A DNA stretch of 22,137 nt. Source: Ascoidea tarda (nom. inval.). Taxonomy: Eukaryota > Ascomycota > Saccharomycetes > Ascoideales > Ascoideaceae. Position numbers and translations under genes: made by a program. The notes under the pieces are model-generated. The model did no database searches, was not told the DNA's origin, and saw only the letters and a program-made list of their open reading frames with translations. Positions 1-10,639 of this stretch are shown piece after piece. How positions within the stretch are numbered: position 1 is the stretch's first letter; the number at the start of each line of letters is the position of its first letter. The stretch covers positions 8,686-30,822 of the forward strand of contig JAKTTS010000148.1 in assembly GCA_030560485.1 (NCBI GenBank), given 5' to 3'.

Positions 1-299
1 TTTCGATCGTGAGTCAATTAACATTTTTGCCCAATAAATGAGAAAGATGTCTAAACCGATAGAATCTTTATAAAACAAAACTATCGATTGAATAATGGCG
101 TGCGCTTTATATCCAAAATACAAATTAATTTTTTTTTGATGATATTGGTTGTCATCAATTCCTGCGTTAAAAATCTCAGCATGAATTTCATTATGTAGTC
201 AAGGAACACACGTTTAAATTCACAAAGTACACTTCTTCTAGTGATTTATAGTGGCATTGCTCGAAGGCGTGGATTGCATTAAAACTAAGCATTATCTGC
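1..299. other. Left edge, nothing recognised
   Basis: AT-rich sequence before the possible gag of copy A. The 5' terminal repeat and leader of copy A may lie here or before the window, but I see no signal that shows it. Confidence 0.3.
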
Positions 300-323
300 A
301 GCATCACATGATTTTATGGCTTT

Positions 324-521
324 TTGCTCAAACGATTTAGAATCCTGACTACAGCCGTCATCAAAAGTCCCAGCTGCATCAATTCTGATTTCATCATTTG
401 CGGCCCAGATATAAAAGAAATTAAAAAATATGTCAATATCAATACAATTTTTAACCGAAATATAATTATTGTCAAATGTGATTTTGCAGCGCTTTTTGTA
501 GAACTTGGAATTGAAATTTAA
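324..521 (+). pseudogene. Possible gag remnant of copy A
   Basis: A 65-codon open frame whose middle carries a KEIKKY stretch. That loosely resembles the 'TAKEIW' helix of the copia gag domain (UBN2/retrotran_gag type), followed by a basic/aromatic run. It lies about 1.5 kb before the integrase remnant of copy A, which is where gag should be. The match is short and could be chance. The position is the stronger argument. Confidence 0.25.
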
Positions 522-1837
522 GTTGCTGAATGTAGATTATTCAAAATCTTTTGTGTTGCCGGTTTTCTAAAGACTGTTTTAGTCGAAATGTTTTTACCGG
601 CAACTCTAGAAGATCGAGAAAAAATATTTTCAATATTTATTAGTTGTACTTAAAAGAATTATTTTTGATTAATTCAAATCTGATTTTAAACGAAAGATCG
701 AATTATTAGTTTTGCAAAATTTAAGAAAACTTTTTAGTTTGCAACTGGCTACTAAATAATATCACCACTTTTAGTGAAACGTTTTATTATTATCGAAGAA
801 GACTGGATTATTGATCTGAAATATCAGTTTATCATGTTTTTTTCAAAAAGTTTCTTAAAACATTTTTTTCCATTGAGTTTCTATATATGGATTTTGCCAC
901 GACTGAAACCAGCTTAAAAAAAAACCTCTCAAAGAATTCATAGAAAAACGGCATTAACAATAACAACCATAAAAATTTAGCAAAATCATATTTTAATAGC
1001 ATTGCAAGAAGTGATATGATATTTTTACAATTTTTAAAATGATTCGACATCATTTTTCTTTTACTTAATAAAAATGTGCAAAACTCATCTAAAATGTTTG
1101 GACTGTCATTAAAAAATTTTTCATATCATTCGAATTAAATTAATCGAGTTTTGTTAATTAAAAATTTTTGTGCTAGTTCGGCCATGATTGTAAACCAAAC
1201 ATCTATTAACCAAAAAAAATTTTAATTTGCAAATCGGGCTGAAATTTTCTGAGATGGAAAAACCACTTGTCTAACAAGTATCATAAAAGTATATTTTAAT
1301 CAAAAAAAATTAAAAAATAAAGAGTATAGATTTTTAATTATTTTTTTCAAATGACAAATACTAAAATTTGTCAAATTTTATTAAATTTAAATTTGTATTA
1401 TGGTATTCAAATATTTTATTTGTTTAATTTAAAATATAATCTGCAATATGGAACAAGTATTTTTTAGTGAAAGAAACTCGGCTACAATTAAAAATATTTT
1501 AGCAATTGCAAAACTATTGTAATAAACTTGATTTTAGACTAATATTCAAATAAATAAATAATACGATTTGTTCCTGCCATACTCAGAACAAAAAAATTTT
1601 ATTTTATATGGGCCCAAAAAAGATCATTGCAAATCAAATGGATATCACATTACCCACTTGTACAAAACAACTTCAATTAGATAAATTTCGAAGATAACAA
1701 TTAGAAAACTCAATAGTAAACAAATATGTAATTGTTAAAATTGATATATTTTTAAACCGGTGAGAATGTGCGCTGCAACTATTATTATAAATGATTAAAG
1801 AAATATAATTTGGACTCAGACTAATCTTTTTATTTTA

Positions 1838-1858
1838 AATTTTAATTTTAATTTTAAT
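1838..1858. repeat. Short AT-rich tandem repeat
   Basis: About three and a half tandem copies of an AATTTT unit. This is a trivial low-complexity repeat just before the integrase remnant of copy A, typical of decay in AT-rich DNA. Confidence 0.6.
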
Positions 1859-2650
1859 CACCTAAAAAAATTTTAATTTATCACGATATATATCATTTTA
1901 AAAAATTTCGTCTCTACAATTATTTTTGCAAATTTCATTTTTGAAAAAATTTGTTTATTCCTAAAAAAATTTTAATATTTGATAAAATTTTAGTCCACAA
2001 CATTTTTTGTGTATTTTCATAAATTAAAATAAAATTTAATTCTGTTGTGGTTTTTTTTGACACATTCTATGATAATTCATTAAAAATTTTTTTTTTTTTT
2101 TCAGATTACTTATTTTTAATCAATAAATTGATTTTTTTTATCGTGCTAATTAAAAACAACCGAAATATTTTGCTACAATACAAATCATCCAAGTTCCTGA
2201 TAAATTCCAACCAAAATATATCATTGCAGAGTACTAAATTAAATGAAGCATGATTATCAGTTCTACACGCTGTAATTGAATAAAATTGTAACGATTTAAT
2301 GTTATTTTTCAACAGAAAAAATGTTATTTTGCGTATTAAAATAGAATTTCCAATTCATTTTGTTAAACTTGAACCAATTTCGGTTTTAAAACTGATATTC
2401 CGCAATTGTTTTTAAATTCTAAACTCTCATTTAGTGAGATTGATTAAACGGTTATATGTGGGTTGAAAAAATATTTTTAACAACAAAAATTTTAATAATT
2501 TTGCGTAATTCAAATTCAATTTTTCTTAAAACAAGTTTTATGCAAAATATGTCGCCAATCTATTATGAGCATGTACTCCGGGTTTTGAGCGGTTGTAAAC
2601 CATTTGGTTTTATATGGTCGTTTGTCGTCAGTGTTTTATTTCTTTGTTGA
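1850..2650 (+). pseudogene. Integrase remnant of copy A
   Basis: Integrase inserts the element's DNA copy into the host genome. Pieces visible in order are a degenerate zinc-finger region (about 1,855-1,965), a KILVHN stretch (about 1,983-2,000) at the place of the family's 'LdLIHsDvcGP', and a core stretch with TFYDNSLKIFFFF (about 2,060-2,100) at the place of 'TFIDDYSRkvwVYfLK'. A region equivalent to the 'NGVAER' helix follows (about 2,360-2,450). Last is the C-terminal part starting MWVEKIF (2,456) and ending near GCKPFGFIWSF (about 2,590-2,622), which fits 'lWaEAvnTAvYilNR ... kPdvsHLRvFGc'. Spacing agrees with the family. Each piece is weak but their order is consistent. Confidence 0.5.
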
Positions 2651-2939
2651 AAATTGAGACGGCCGATTTGCTGTCTTAAAATGGGCGGGCAAAAATAATT
2701 TAAATCATATATTATTAGCAAAATAATTAACTACTTGATATGATTAAAGTAAAATTGGGCTTTTCAAGTTGAAAATAACATTTGAAATATTTTTTTGTGG
2801 AACATTATTATGAATAATAACCCAATTAATGGCCAAAACCGATCTCATCAATAAAGAGATTTTGCAAAAAATGTTTCAAGAGTTAATTTCATGATTTTTA
2901 TCATATGTTCTAGTTTTAAAATCAGTAAATGAAAGAGTT

Positions 2940-3380
2940 TTTGGTTATAGAGTGGGGAGTCAAAATTGATGCATCAAATGTTATATCTAGTAAATAACAT
3001 TTTATTTGAACACGTTGTTCATAATCATTTTAACCGATGTGTTTGACAAAGTTGAAATTGCTGTTTTTGTCTCTCAGTGGCTAGCACCTGAAAAAATGAA
3101 TTCAACATAATCGAAATCTCTTTTTTATTTAGTGCGTTGCAAAACCCCTATTCATGCTTAGTGTACGATGTGATTTGACTCACAGATCACATTATATTTA
3201 TTATGCGATACTAGTAAAACGGAAAATAGAAGAAGAATTTAAATCTTCTCCGACTCATTGCCAGTAATAATTGCTTGGCTAGTTTACATCCTGATCTGGA
3301 CTACTGTGAAAAATATAAAATGAATTTATCGAAAAATATTTCATTAAAAATGATTTTCAAATTTGTTTTCAGCCACCTAC
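2940..3380 (+). pseudogene. Reverse transcriptase remnant of copy A
   Basis: Copies element RNA into DNA in living members. Visible pieces are WGVKIDASNVISS (about 2,955-2,993), matching the family's 'WVFKiKrdasGni'. VFDKVEIAVFVSQWLA (about 3,040-3,090) matches the 'fsPVaKietvRlfLalAa' segment. IEKYFIKNDFQICF (about 3,328-3,372) matches the 'FL.k.GF..s..D.Clf' segment just before the catalytic motif. I could not see a catalytic YVDD. The pieces lie 300-700 bases after the integrase, as expected. Confidence 0.45.
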
Positions 3381-4249
3381 GGGCGACGCGGCAGTTTAAT
3401 TCGCGAGTACGGCAATCAATTTTTTTTCGTTTTCAATTTTTTTTTTCTGTTTAATTTATTGAGCTCCGCAAATAAATCCATTTTTGATTGCCTTTCTAAA
3501 AGGTATATGTTATCAAAGAGAATGATTTAATTTTTGATATGTGGTTTTCAGCAGCATTTCAAATCTTGCAATCAATCCATGACAATAAAGCCATCGTGGG
3601 GGCCTTTGTAATGGTCATCGCATAGTGATATTTACACAATACACATTGCAATTGCTTTGGGTGAATTAGTGGAAAATTGTTAAATGATGTAAAATTGAGT
3701 AAAACACTATTACAATGTACAGCTTAAGATTTTTTTCAAAATCTGTTACTTTTTTTTTAGTTAAAGTGTTACCGATTGACTGAAATTGTGTCAGGAGCAA
3801 TATCTGTGGCTATTATGTTTTGCAAAGTGATACTGTCAATAAATAATACTTTTTTAATATTCAGCAATTCATTATTTTTTTATATTGTTTTGTTCCACCG
3901 ATTTTAAAAGAACCAACTAACAACTGAGCGGCCGTAGTTCATAAAGTTGCAGTTAAAATATTGCACTTTGATCGATGTTAGGCGATATAACAATGTAGGC
4001 TGCCGGCGTTTGACAGCATGAATTAAAAAAATAATTTTTCATTAACAAAATTGCAATTATGGGGAGTTTTTCAGATTTCATTTTGCTTTGTAACTGGCTT
4101 TTAAAAATGTGTGATTAAAATTTTCTATTGAGTTTAGTCATATGATTGAACTAATCAAGAAAAAATTTGATTTAAAAAACGATATCATTTTCACAAATGA
4201 CTGTAAAATTGTCATTTTTGGTTAGTATATAATTTCATAAAACTGCAGG

Positions 4250-4570
4250 AATTATCATGAACGATTAAATTGGCAGTAAATTTTTTTTTCGATCTATTAA
4301 TATTAAAGCCAACCGATTTAGCCGCCAATTTATCAAAAAAGATGATGAGTGAAATCTAACAACTTCATTAAAAAAAATGCAGACACAAGCTGAGCAAACT
4401 ATTGTGCAAATTGTTAAATGTGTTTTAAAAAAAAAAATTAATGAATTTATTGATTCTTTTTGTATTTCAAAAAATATTTCCAAAAACAAAATTTTAAAAC
4501 ATTGTTTTCAATTGGCTAAACATTAAATTATGTTCACTAAATGTTATTTAGTTGGCATATAAAGCAATTC
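4250..4570 (+). pseudogene. RNase H remnant of copy A
   Basis: The best piece is MQTQAEQTIVQIVKCVLKK (4,377-4,433), which fits the conserved copia RNase H helix 'T.AEyvA..eavkE.lWLk'. It is followed after about 70 bases by a QLAKH stretch, where the family has 'DNQsAIkLAkNP'. The distance from the RT remnant is a little longer than usual but acceptable. It marks the 3' limit of recognisable coding in copy A. Confidence 0.4.
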
Positions 4571-4599
4571 CGCTGCTGTTATACTAAAGGTAGATTTTT

Positions 4600-5780
4600 G
4601 TTGTTTTGATTGTTAGCTTTTATTGCAGTCATGAGGATATTTGACAATACCACAAAACCAAAAAAATTTTTATTATTCGATTGATCCGGTCAGAAGCTTC
4701 GAGGGTGTGGTCCGTTTAAGTTTTCAGCCGTCAATGTCAAAAATGAAGAAAAAAAGAACCTGCGTTATTTTTTCAATTCATTATAAGTTCTAATATGAAA
4801 TCAGTTTTAAATTTGTAGTCCTTAATATACAGTCTGTTAATTTTTAGCAAATCCAAATTGACAATAAATATTTTTGCAAATTTGACAATTGCTTGGCAAA
4901 AAAATGGCCATTATGATGTTGCTGCTTCCATTTCAATGGCAAAAACCCCATTAATTTAATAACAAAATGTAAATATGTTAGCCCTCGTTTATTGCGTGTG
5001 TGCCGCAATTATGACTTACTTCTGCATGGAAAACACACTGGTGCCAAATTTAAATTTCACAATGTGAATAGATATGAGAGCTAGTTTTTGATTTGGCAGA
5101 TAATAAGCAGTACTCTGCACCTGTTCCCGTTATCGGATAAACAAGTGTTTCATGTTTTGGTTTATCCGGATAAGCTGCTCAAGTAATCAGATAAATTTTT
5201 GCTATTTAGTTCTTATACAGGATCATTTGAAAACGGCAAAAAGGATGTTTGAAACAATATTTGTTTTTTGGCAAATCGTAGAAATGGCTCATAATGAACG
5301 CTTAGAATTTTGTGGAGTAGAAAATAATTTTTTATCTAAATAACTTGTATTTGAAGATCAATGTTTATGATCATCGAAAACCGACTTAAGCAAAAAGTAT
5401 TCACAATGTTGATTAACAGATAACGTTTATTTACGCATCACAAAACGTTAAATCATAATGTGGGTCTAAATGTCCTTTTGTAAAATCTAGGATCATTTTT
5501 TTATTAAAATTCTGCAACGCATATTAATTTTCACGTTGAATGTAAAAATTGCAGTGGTTTTGGCGGGAAGTCAAAAGAATTCTAAAACGCTGAAATCAAA
5601 ATCAAAAAAAATAAATACATTATTGAAAATGATATCTACATTTAAAACCATTTTTTCTTGGAAGTGTGATTAAAAAGATTAATATACGCCGTACTAATGT
5701 AAATCAACAATAATTAAATAATAAATTAACCAATTTTGAAAATGAAAAAATGCAAAACGGTCTGAAATCATATACTCAAA
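4600..5780. other. Spacer between the 3' ends of copies A and B
   Basis: The 3' terminal repeats of A (plus strand) and B (minus strand) should fall here because the two copies converge on this stretch. I see no gene and no convincing repeat pair. The only open frame of note (5,152-5,343) is described separately. Otherwise the sequence is AT-rich with no recognisable signal. Confidence 0.4.
5152..5343 (+). pseudogene. Small open frame with a gag-like stretch
   Basis: A 63-codon frame starting MFWFIR. Its second half has LKTAKRMFETIFVFW, which resembles the copia gag helix 'CKTAKEiWdtL..iY'. If real, it is a gag scrap of a further copy, since no matching protease or integrase follows on this strand and copy B occupies the next stretch on the other strand. 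It could equally be chance. I assign no function. Confidence 0.25.
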
Positions 5781-5789
5781 ATTAACAAG

Positions 5790-6130
5790 AAAATTAGGTT
5801 GATGAGTGAACCCCAACACCGAAATGCTAACAAATAAAAAGACAACAAATCAATTGGTGCTTTTAATTGAAACAATTAGTCGAAATCTTGATCAGGCTAA
5901 CTAAAAGAAATATTATTACAATATTTTTACTGGCCTTATCATTTCACTGTAATCACAAAACTCAATTGTGTGATATAATAACTTAAACATCAGTGAAATT
6001 AGGTTCAATTTATTTTGTTTCTCAGCTCAAGAATGAAAATGACGTATAAGTCTGAGGCCTCATTTCAATTGTTTTTAATTTATTTGAAACATATAATTAA
6101 CAACTATGTACTTGTTTGAAATACCACAAC
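5790..6130 (-). pseudogene. RNase H remnant of copy B
   Basis: The clearest piece is ASDLYVIFILEL (about 6,060-6,020), which fits the family's 'RKStSGYvFilng' segment. It is preceded by a LLIICF stretch where 'lIGfsDaDWAGd' is expected. A DQDFD...LFQLK stretch (about 5,890-5,860) sits where 'DNQsAI.LaknP' belongs. It starts about 300 bases after the RT catalytic region, close to the expected distance. Confidence 0.4.
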
Positions 6131-6429
6131 ACAAATATTGGCACTATGAGTACTGAAATTATTTGCTCTATTAATACCATATTAGGCCGCTATAGTTTTA
6201 ATAAAGCGTGAATTACAATTTTTAAAGCGAGTTTATAATTGCATTCAACGCGTTTCTCTGAATGACAATTTAAAAATCAAACTGGAAATTTTATTTCAAA
6301 CGAAATATTTATAATAGCAAATAAATTTATGCTGATAACTAAACAACATAAAGTTTCGTTTCAAATAAAAAAAAATTTCATTCTGCTGCGGCATAAATTT
6401 TTATTATAGGCTGCCCATCATTGAAATGG

Positions 6430-7340
6430 CATTAACTAGAAACTCATTAGTTTCAAAATTGACCAGTATCTGCTCGTAATAATTCTCTACAATAATGCTA
6501 TTATCATTTTTTATTTGAAATAACAAATCCAAAAACCATGTGAAAATGATGTCATAAATCAATTGTTTTAAACTGTAAGCTGAAAAGGCTTATTTCAAAC
6601 AAATGATTAAATTTGAAAATTCATCTGTATTAAGATCATTGACTGATGGCTTCTCTACCACTACCAAGGTTTTTAACTAAAAAAATTGTGTTATGGTTAG
6701 CCACAGCTTTTTTTGGATCAATGTATCATAGGGCCTAAGTTTCCTTGTTCTATCGAAAAGGATGTGTATGTTTTGACCACTATAGAAATTCATTTCACTT
6801 TTAAATTTTGAATGTTGGACAATCACCCACAAAATTTCCTGGCGATTTCATTTCATCAATTTTCTCTTTATCAAAATTGAAAATCGTTGTAATGGCGGGT
6901 TTTTAATGAAACGGCTATGTCGATGAATCTGCATCAACAATAAATAATCAAAGATTATTATTACAAACGACTAAAATGTGTCTTTTTACAAATTCAATTT
7001 TTTAAGTGTGATGTTATTTTTTATCACACGCGTTACAGCTTAAAATTCAGTATTTAAGTTATTTTTGCGGCCAACACCCAATGGCATAGAGCGGCGGTTT
7101 TTCAGAACATCATTCATCTAGCTCATAAATGTAGATCTTGCCGATATAGACATGAATGATTGTCTACAAAATTTTTTATTTGAAAGGACCAGCATCAGTA
7201 TTATTTACTGCGATACCCCGCAAAAATTCCGCATCCCAAAAAATCCTAATGGAACTTTGATTGATTTTTTTATCTCATTAATTCTCCATTTAGCTCTATT
7301 ATCTAATTCATCATCTCCATTGTGCGTTCTATTGTTTTTT
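6430..7340 (-). pseudogene. Reverse transcriptase remnant of copy B
   Basis: The start is NRAKWRINEIKKSIK (about 7,310-7,265), which fits 'W..Ai.eEi.Sl.kN.TW' at the N-terminus of copia RT. The end is the IIVENYYEQILVNF region (about 6,500-6,455), which fits 'ciYv..yyn.iLvnlYVDDllva', placing the old catalytic site near 6,450. Between them decay is heavier and I can follow the frame only in scraps, such as a YSLKQL stretch where the family has 'LYGLKQaPR'. Confidence 0.5.
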
Positions 7341-7372
7341 TCATTTGGGGCAAATAGCTAGTCACTGACTTT

Positions 7373-7600
7373 TTACTGGTCAACCAAATAGTTTGTTTCA
7401 ACATCAGAAATTGCATCAATATATTTGCATTCAACATTGGTATTACCTTCTACAATTTTATTTTCAACAACAATGTTTTTATCTTTTTCAGTACTGCCTG
7501 AACACATATCAATAAATGAGAAAGGGTTTAATGCATTCTTTTTGAAAGGGGTAGTGACAGCTTTCTGATTAAAAAAAATATTTAATCTTTTTATAACCAT
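7373..7600 (-). pseudogene. Acidic linker between integrase and RT of copy B
   Basis: A 75-codon open frame, rich in Asp, Glu, Asn and Val (for example STEKDKNIVVENKIVEGN). Copia polyproteins carry a poorly conserved acidic linker between the integrase C-terminus and RT, and this frame lies at that place. Copy C has a counterpart at 12,181-11,972. On its own the frame would be unidentifiable. The call rests on position and composition. Confidence 0.45.
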
Positions 7601-7670
7601 ATAAAATCAAAAACCCATTAGTAACAATAACACTAACAATATCAAGATTAATGTCGTTTCTTATTTTACA

Positions 7671-7889
7671 TTAAAATCTCGATTCATATAAACGGCACTG
7701 GAAAAATAAGGTCATTGAGCCAGTGTTAAAAGTATGAACTTTTTCTTCTATTTGCCCGTTTTCGTGAGCAATCAAACATGAAAACCGGGCTGCATTTAAT
7801 AGATTACTTAAACGAAAAAAGATTGAGTCAATTGCAAAACCAACAGAAAAATCCCGCCTTGAATTGATTGACACCAATTTGATCTTCAA
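7671..7889 (-). pseudogene. Integrase C-terminal remnant of copy B
   Basis: A 72-codon open frame. Residues 35-68 (RFSCLIAHENGQIEEK ... CRLY, about 7,787-7,686) fit the distinctive copia segment 'RvFGc.ayvHip...r.KlD..s.kcIFvGY...skaYRLYdp'. Upstream residues fit the preceding 'wAEAvnTAvYllNR' helix loosely. The following 60 bases continue with a stretch resembling 'kIiiSRDVvFne'. This placement also agrees with the acidic linker that follows. I first considered RT for this frame and dropped it. Confidence 0.6.
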
Positions 7890-8377
7890 AAAACGAATTT
7901 TTATGTGTTTTCAACTAGAAGTCTGCAAAACCTTGAAATACAGTTGAAAAATAAAAATCACTTTGAACGGTTTTGGTTTTCAAATGATCAAATTGATAGA
8001 GATTGGTCATGGTGGATAGAGTAATTATAAAAAAATATGTTGATAGTAGAGCAGCTGTGAATACGCTCTAGAAATACTAAAATTATAAACTGAATATTCA
8101 AAGCGAAAGGCGCTAAGTATTCACGACGTTGATTGAAAGACAAAGTGTTTCTGGAACACAGACATTACGCACGTAAAGCACTGGGTGTTTTAGAGGATGA
8201 TAAGAGGTTTTTTTTTAACATGAAAAAATCATTTTTCTCTGACAGTCAGGTTTATTTCGATGTAATGGCTCTTGCTTGGTCCTCAGCCAAAAAAATTTGA
8301 TATGACGCATAAAAGGGCAATATCCGATCTTTGATAAATTTATTCAGAGAGATATCTGTCAACAGCTTTGTTTAAAT

Positions 8378-8960
8378 TTAAATATCTGAGCTCAGTGTGG
8401 TAACCATTTTTACAAAGTACTGAAAATAAAACTTTAAATGATGAATTTGTTTTGGAAAGGCCAAGCAACAGATTTTTAATGAGCCCAATAACACAAATTT
8501 AAAGCAATCCTCAGCCGCAGTCAAATGTAAACTGTTTTTATAAACAGAACTTGTGGGCGTGAGACAAATAATGTTCAGATGTAATAGGTAAAAAGTGCTG
8601 TTTGAGCAGCTGCTCGGCAATTCATTAATGGGTTTTGTTGCTGTTGCTCCAAAGAAGTCTTGCGGATTTATCATCATATATTGTAACACTATTTGGCTTT
8701 GCTGTTCTCAGCCCTTCAAGTTTTTGAAGATCACCAAACAGATCATGAACAAGCACCTTTTCACTCACTTTGGGTTTAACCATGAAGAAGCATAAAACCA
8801 AATTAGTTGCATATTTTCATTTACACAAATATTTTTCAGCAACTTTATTATTAATATTTAAAGTCAACTTGGTGCAGCTCTCAATAGCGGCCACAATAAA
8901 TATTAAATCTGTTTCACCTGGAGCAGTAAAGGCTTTTTTTGATATGAACTGATTAGAAAA
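8378..8960 (-). pseudogene. gag_pre-integrase and integrase core of copy B
   Basis: In minus-strand order, TDLIFIVAAIES (about 8,920-8,885) matches the 'LKNVLYVPdL..NLlSVaaItdkG' segment of the gag_pre-integrase domain. LVHDLFGDLQKLEGL (about 8,755-8,710) matches the zinc-finger histidine segment 'lWHrRfGHLNf..L'. FVLLGSLKICCLAFPKQ (about 8,497-8,447) matches the core strand 'FIDDySRkvwVYfLK.K'. The HHCC cysteines are not clear. The piece includes a 103-codon open frame (8,689-8,378), the longest in this copy. Confidence 0.6.
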
Positions 8961-9150
8961 CTTTAGAATTTTAGTGTCATAATCAACAAGGTAATGACTT
9001 TCATGACAGGTTATATTTGCAGCCTACACTTTACAATCGATAAGCAGCTGTTAATTTACGTAAATTTGATTCAAATCACATATATCAAAATTGAACTTTG
9101 AAAACTATAAAACTATTGGTTCAATTGGTTTTTCAACCAAGTCGTCCAAA
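8960..9150 (-). pseudogene. Protease tail of copy B
   Basis: A stretch with IDCKVXAANI (about 9,040-9,010; X marks an unreadable position), followed by ISKKAFTAPGE (about 8,950-8,918), resembles the end of the copia aspartic protease ('G.GtvkL...' then 'LkdVlYvPdL') just before gag_pre-integrase. I did not see the catalytic DSGA motif in this copy. Confidence 0.35.
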
Positions 9151-9349
9151 ATTGTTTCAGCAAATTATTTTTTTTGTTAATAGATTTAACAAAAATCCGG
9201 ATAGCATTTTCAATAATACCACTTGTAAGAAAATTCTTTTCAATTTGACGTTTTCCTTTTTTTTCTTAGTCGGTGAGTTTTACTACTATAAAAAGCACAA
9301 AAAAAGAAAACAAAAATTCACCCGCAATTGTGATAGTTTAATTTCTTGA

Positions 9350-10136
9350 AAAATATATTTTAAAAATGATTATTTCATTATTTATGATCAATTCATTTAT
9401 TTGTTCCTTTTACCTGAAAAAAGATTCTAAATCATTTCTGTATAATTTTTATCAAAGATGAAAAAAAAATGTGAAATTGAACTGTTTTGATTTCAGGTGT
9501 GTGCTTTAAGAAAAATTGGTCAATAGATCAATAATAAAAATGTTTTAATAGAATTTGGGGTTTCTCGGCAATATTTGCTAACCACTCGTTATTGAACTCA
9601 CAATCAAAACTCTGGCTTCACTACTAATACTCACATATAAGTTATTAAATTTAGCATTTATCCCATGACTATACTGGCGGCTGTATAACGGTTGTTTTAA
9701 AAGTGCAGTGGCTAGCGACCCGGTGACGAGCGTATAGCAAAAGTAATACGACTCATTGCTATCATCACCGATTTGACAGTTATGAAATAAAATGATGCCT
9801 GATATTATAGATTTGTGTTATAATTTACAATAGAAAGCAGTTCACCTAATAAAAATTAACGATCAAATAAAAAATGGGCAGCATTTTGCAATCTTTTTGA
9901 TTCATGCTGCAAACCGTCACTATTTGGCTTGTGACGTGTTGACAATCATTTATAGTAATGACAAATAATTAAAATTGTTTACATAATACTATTTAATTTA
10001 TATAATGTTATTTGTGAAATTAGACATATAAACAAAAAAAAGCCCCGAGAAATATTTCAAAAATATACTTGCAAAGTACTAATTATTGTTTTCTTGTATT
10101 TCACATGACAATGACACTTGAAATGCTGCTAATGCG
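9350..10136. other. Unassigned stretch inside copy B
   Basis: By position this should hold the 3' half of gag and the zinc knuckle of copy B on the minus strand. I could not recognise them and see no other gene. Heavy decay or a small insertion would explain both the lack of motifs and the slightly large gag-protease distance. Confidence 0.3.
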
Positions 10137-10373
10137 TTATTTATTGAAACTTTTGTTTAGAAATAGATCATAGTGAATAAAAAAATTAAAAAGAAGCTTA
10201 TTGATATTTGAATAATAGTTAATACGTTGTAGCAAAGATAAATCTATAAAATAAAAACAATGGAACGGCAGACCTAAAATATATACATCATAGATTGTAA
10301 AACAACGTGATTTTTCAACACAAAACCTACGCACGTGCAGTACTGCCCGAAAAGGTGCATGATAATAGTTCAC
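10137..10373 (-). pseudogene. Possible gag remnant of copy B
   Basis: A 78-codon frame. Its second half (LLQRINYYSNINKLLFNFF then DLFLNKSF, about 10,235-10,145) resembles the copia gag helix pair 'LLqqLy.lKm.egesi.ehi.kfe.ll.qLks'. The position fits a gag for copy B. It lies just after the RNase H of copy C on the same strand, so little room is left for the terminal repeats. Tentative. Confidence 0.25.
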
Positions 10374-10617
10374 GCTTCAACTCTCTTTTGTAATCAATCA
10401 CCCTATAAGCCATTCAGCATAATATAGCCGACCCCTGCTCTGTCACGACAGTAACAAATAATTTTCTAAATTTTTAGCCTGGAGAAAACCCACCAAATGA
10501 GCTGAAAACCAATGTGAAAAAAAATAAATTCAAGTAAATCAATTAAAAAAAAATAGCTAAAAAAATAATAAATAGTGTAGGACACAACTTTTGTCAAGCA
10601 TCTGTTTCACAAAATAA
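10374..10617. other. Short junction between copies C and B
   Basis: About 240 bases lie between the last recognisable coding of C (RNase H, minus strand) and the possible gag of B. The 3' terminal repeat of C and the 5' terminal repeat of B should be here or overlap the neighbouring remnants. I see no repeat pair by eye. Confidence 0.3.
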
Positions 10618-10639
10618 ATGAAAAAACAATTTTTAGCAC

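Larger units (their letters stand above)
300..4600 (+). mobile_element. Copy A: old broken Ty1/copia retrotransposon
   Basis: This is a fossil Ty1/copia element read on the plus strand. Its parts appear in the family order and at roughly normal spacing: possible gag (about 324-521), very weak protease, integrase (about 1,850-2,650), reverse transcriptase (about 2,940-3,380) and RNase H (about 4,250-4,570). No single motif is decisive. The support is the run of weak matches in the right order on one strand. It is broken many times throughout and clearly dead. No terminal repeats were found, so the limits are those of coding remnants and the age is only 'old'. It converges with copy B across the 4.6-5.8 kb spacer. 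The 5' third, before 1,800, is the least certain part. Confidence 0.55.
5780..10375 (-). mobile_element. Copy B: old broken Ty1/copia retrotransposon
   Basis: A fossil Ty1/copia element on the minus strand. Parts in transcription order are possible gag (10,373-10,137), protease tail and gag_pre-integrase (about 9,100-8,840), integrase zinc-finger region and core (about 8,760-8,380), integrase C-terminal part (7,889-7,671), an acidic linker (7,600-7,373), reverse transcriptase (about 7,340-6,430) and RNase H (about 6,130-5,790). Order and spacing agree with the family. It is broken many times and dead. Terminal repeats were not identified, so it cannot be dated beyond 'old'. It follows copy C head to tail on the same strand and shares with it an unusual LIFI-x-AAI motif, suggesting the same lineage. 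Confidence 0.65.

Noticed and set aside
832-1053. Minus-strand hydrophobic 73-codon frame, considered as a membrane protein
   Set aside because: The Phe/Leu-rich composition is what A/T runs give by chance, there is no family motif, and it lies within the area assigned to copy A on the plus strand.
2087-2104. Long T run followed by CAG, resembling a splice acceptor
   Set aside because: No host exon follows. T runs before CAG are expected by chance in this composition, and the place is inside copy A integrase.
2106-2312. Minus-strand frame with RTDNHASFN resembling the integrase 'RtDNGgEF' motif
   Set aside because: The plus strand of the same bases carries several integrase motifs of copy A in order, while the minus-strand match is isolated.
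3168-3192. Seven-base inverted repeat around an 11-base loop
   Set aside because: Too short to stand out in 22 kb of AT-rich DNA, with no flanking signal for a terminator or small RNA.
4265-4489. Minus-strand 74-codon frame
   Set aside because: It is antisense to the RNase H remnant of copy A, and no motif is visible on the minus strand.
4920-5020. Minus-strand HTRNKR...YLHF stretch resembling the RNase H 'H.R.KHIdirYHf' end
   Set aside because: It lies about 1.4 kb after the RT catalytic region of copy B, far beyond the normal distance, and a nearer RNase H candidate exists at 6,130-5,790.
7671-7889. First read as the RT 'DVKTAFLNG' region of copy B
   Set aside because: The 'FGC ... RLY' integrase C-terminal pattern fits better, and an acidic linker and RT start follow it in the proper order.
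8595-9349. Plus-strand open frames at 8,595-8,795, 8,770-8,952 and 9,098-9,349
   Set aside because: They lie opposite the gag_pre-integrase, integrase and protease remnants of copy B, which explain the sequence on the minus strand. Their own translations show no family motif.
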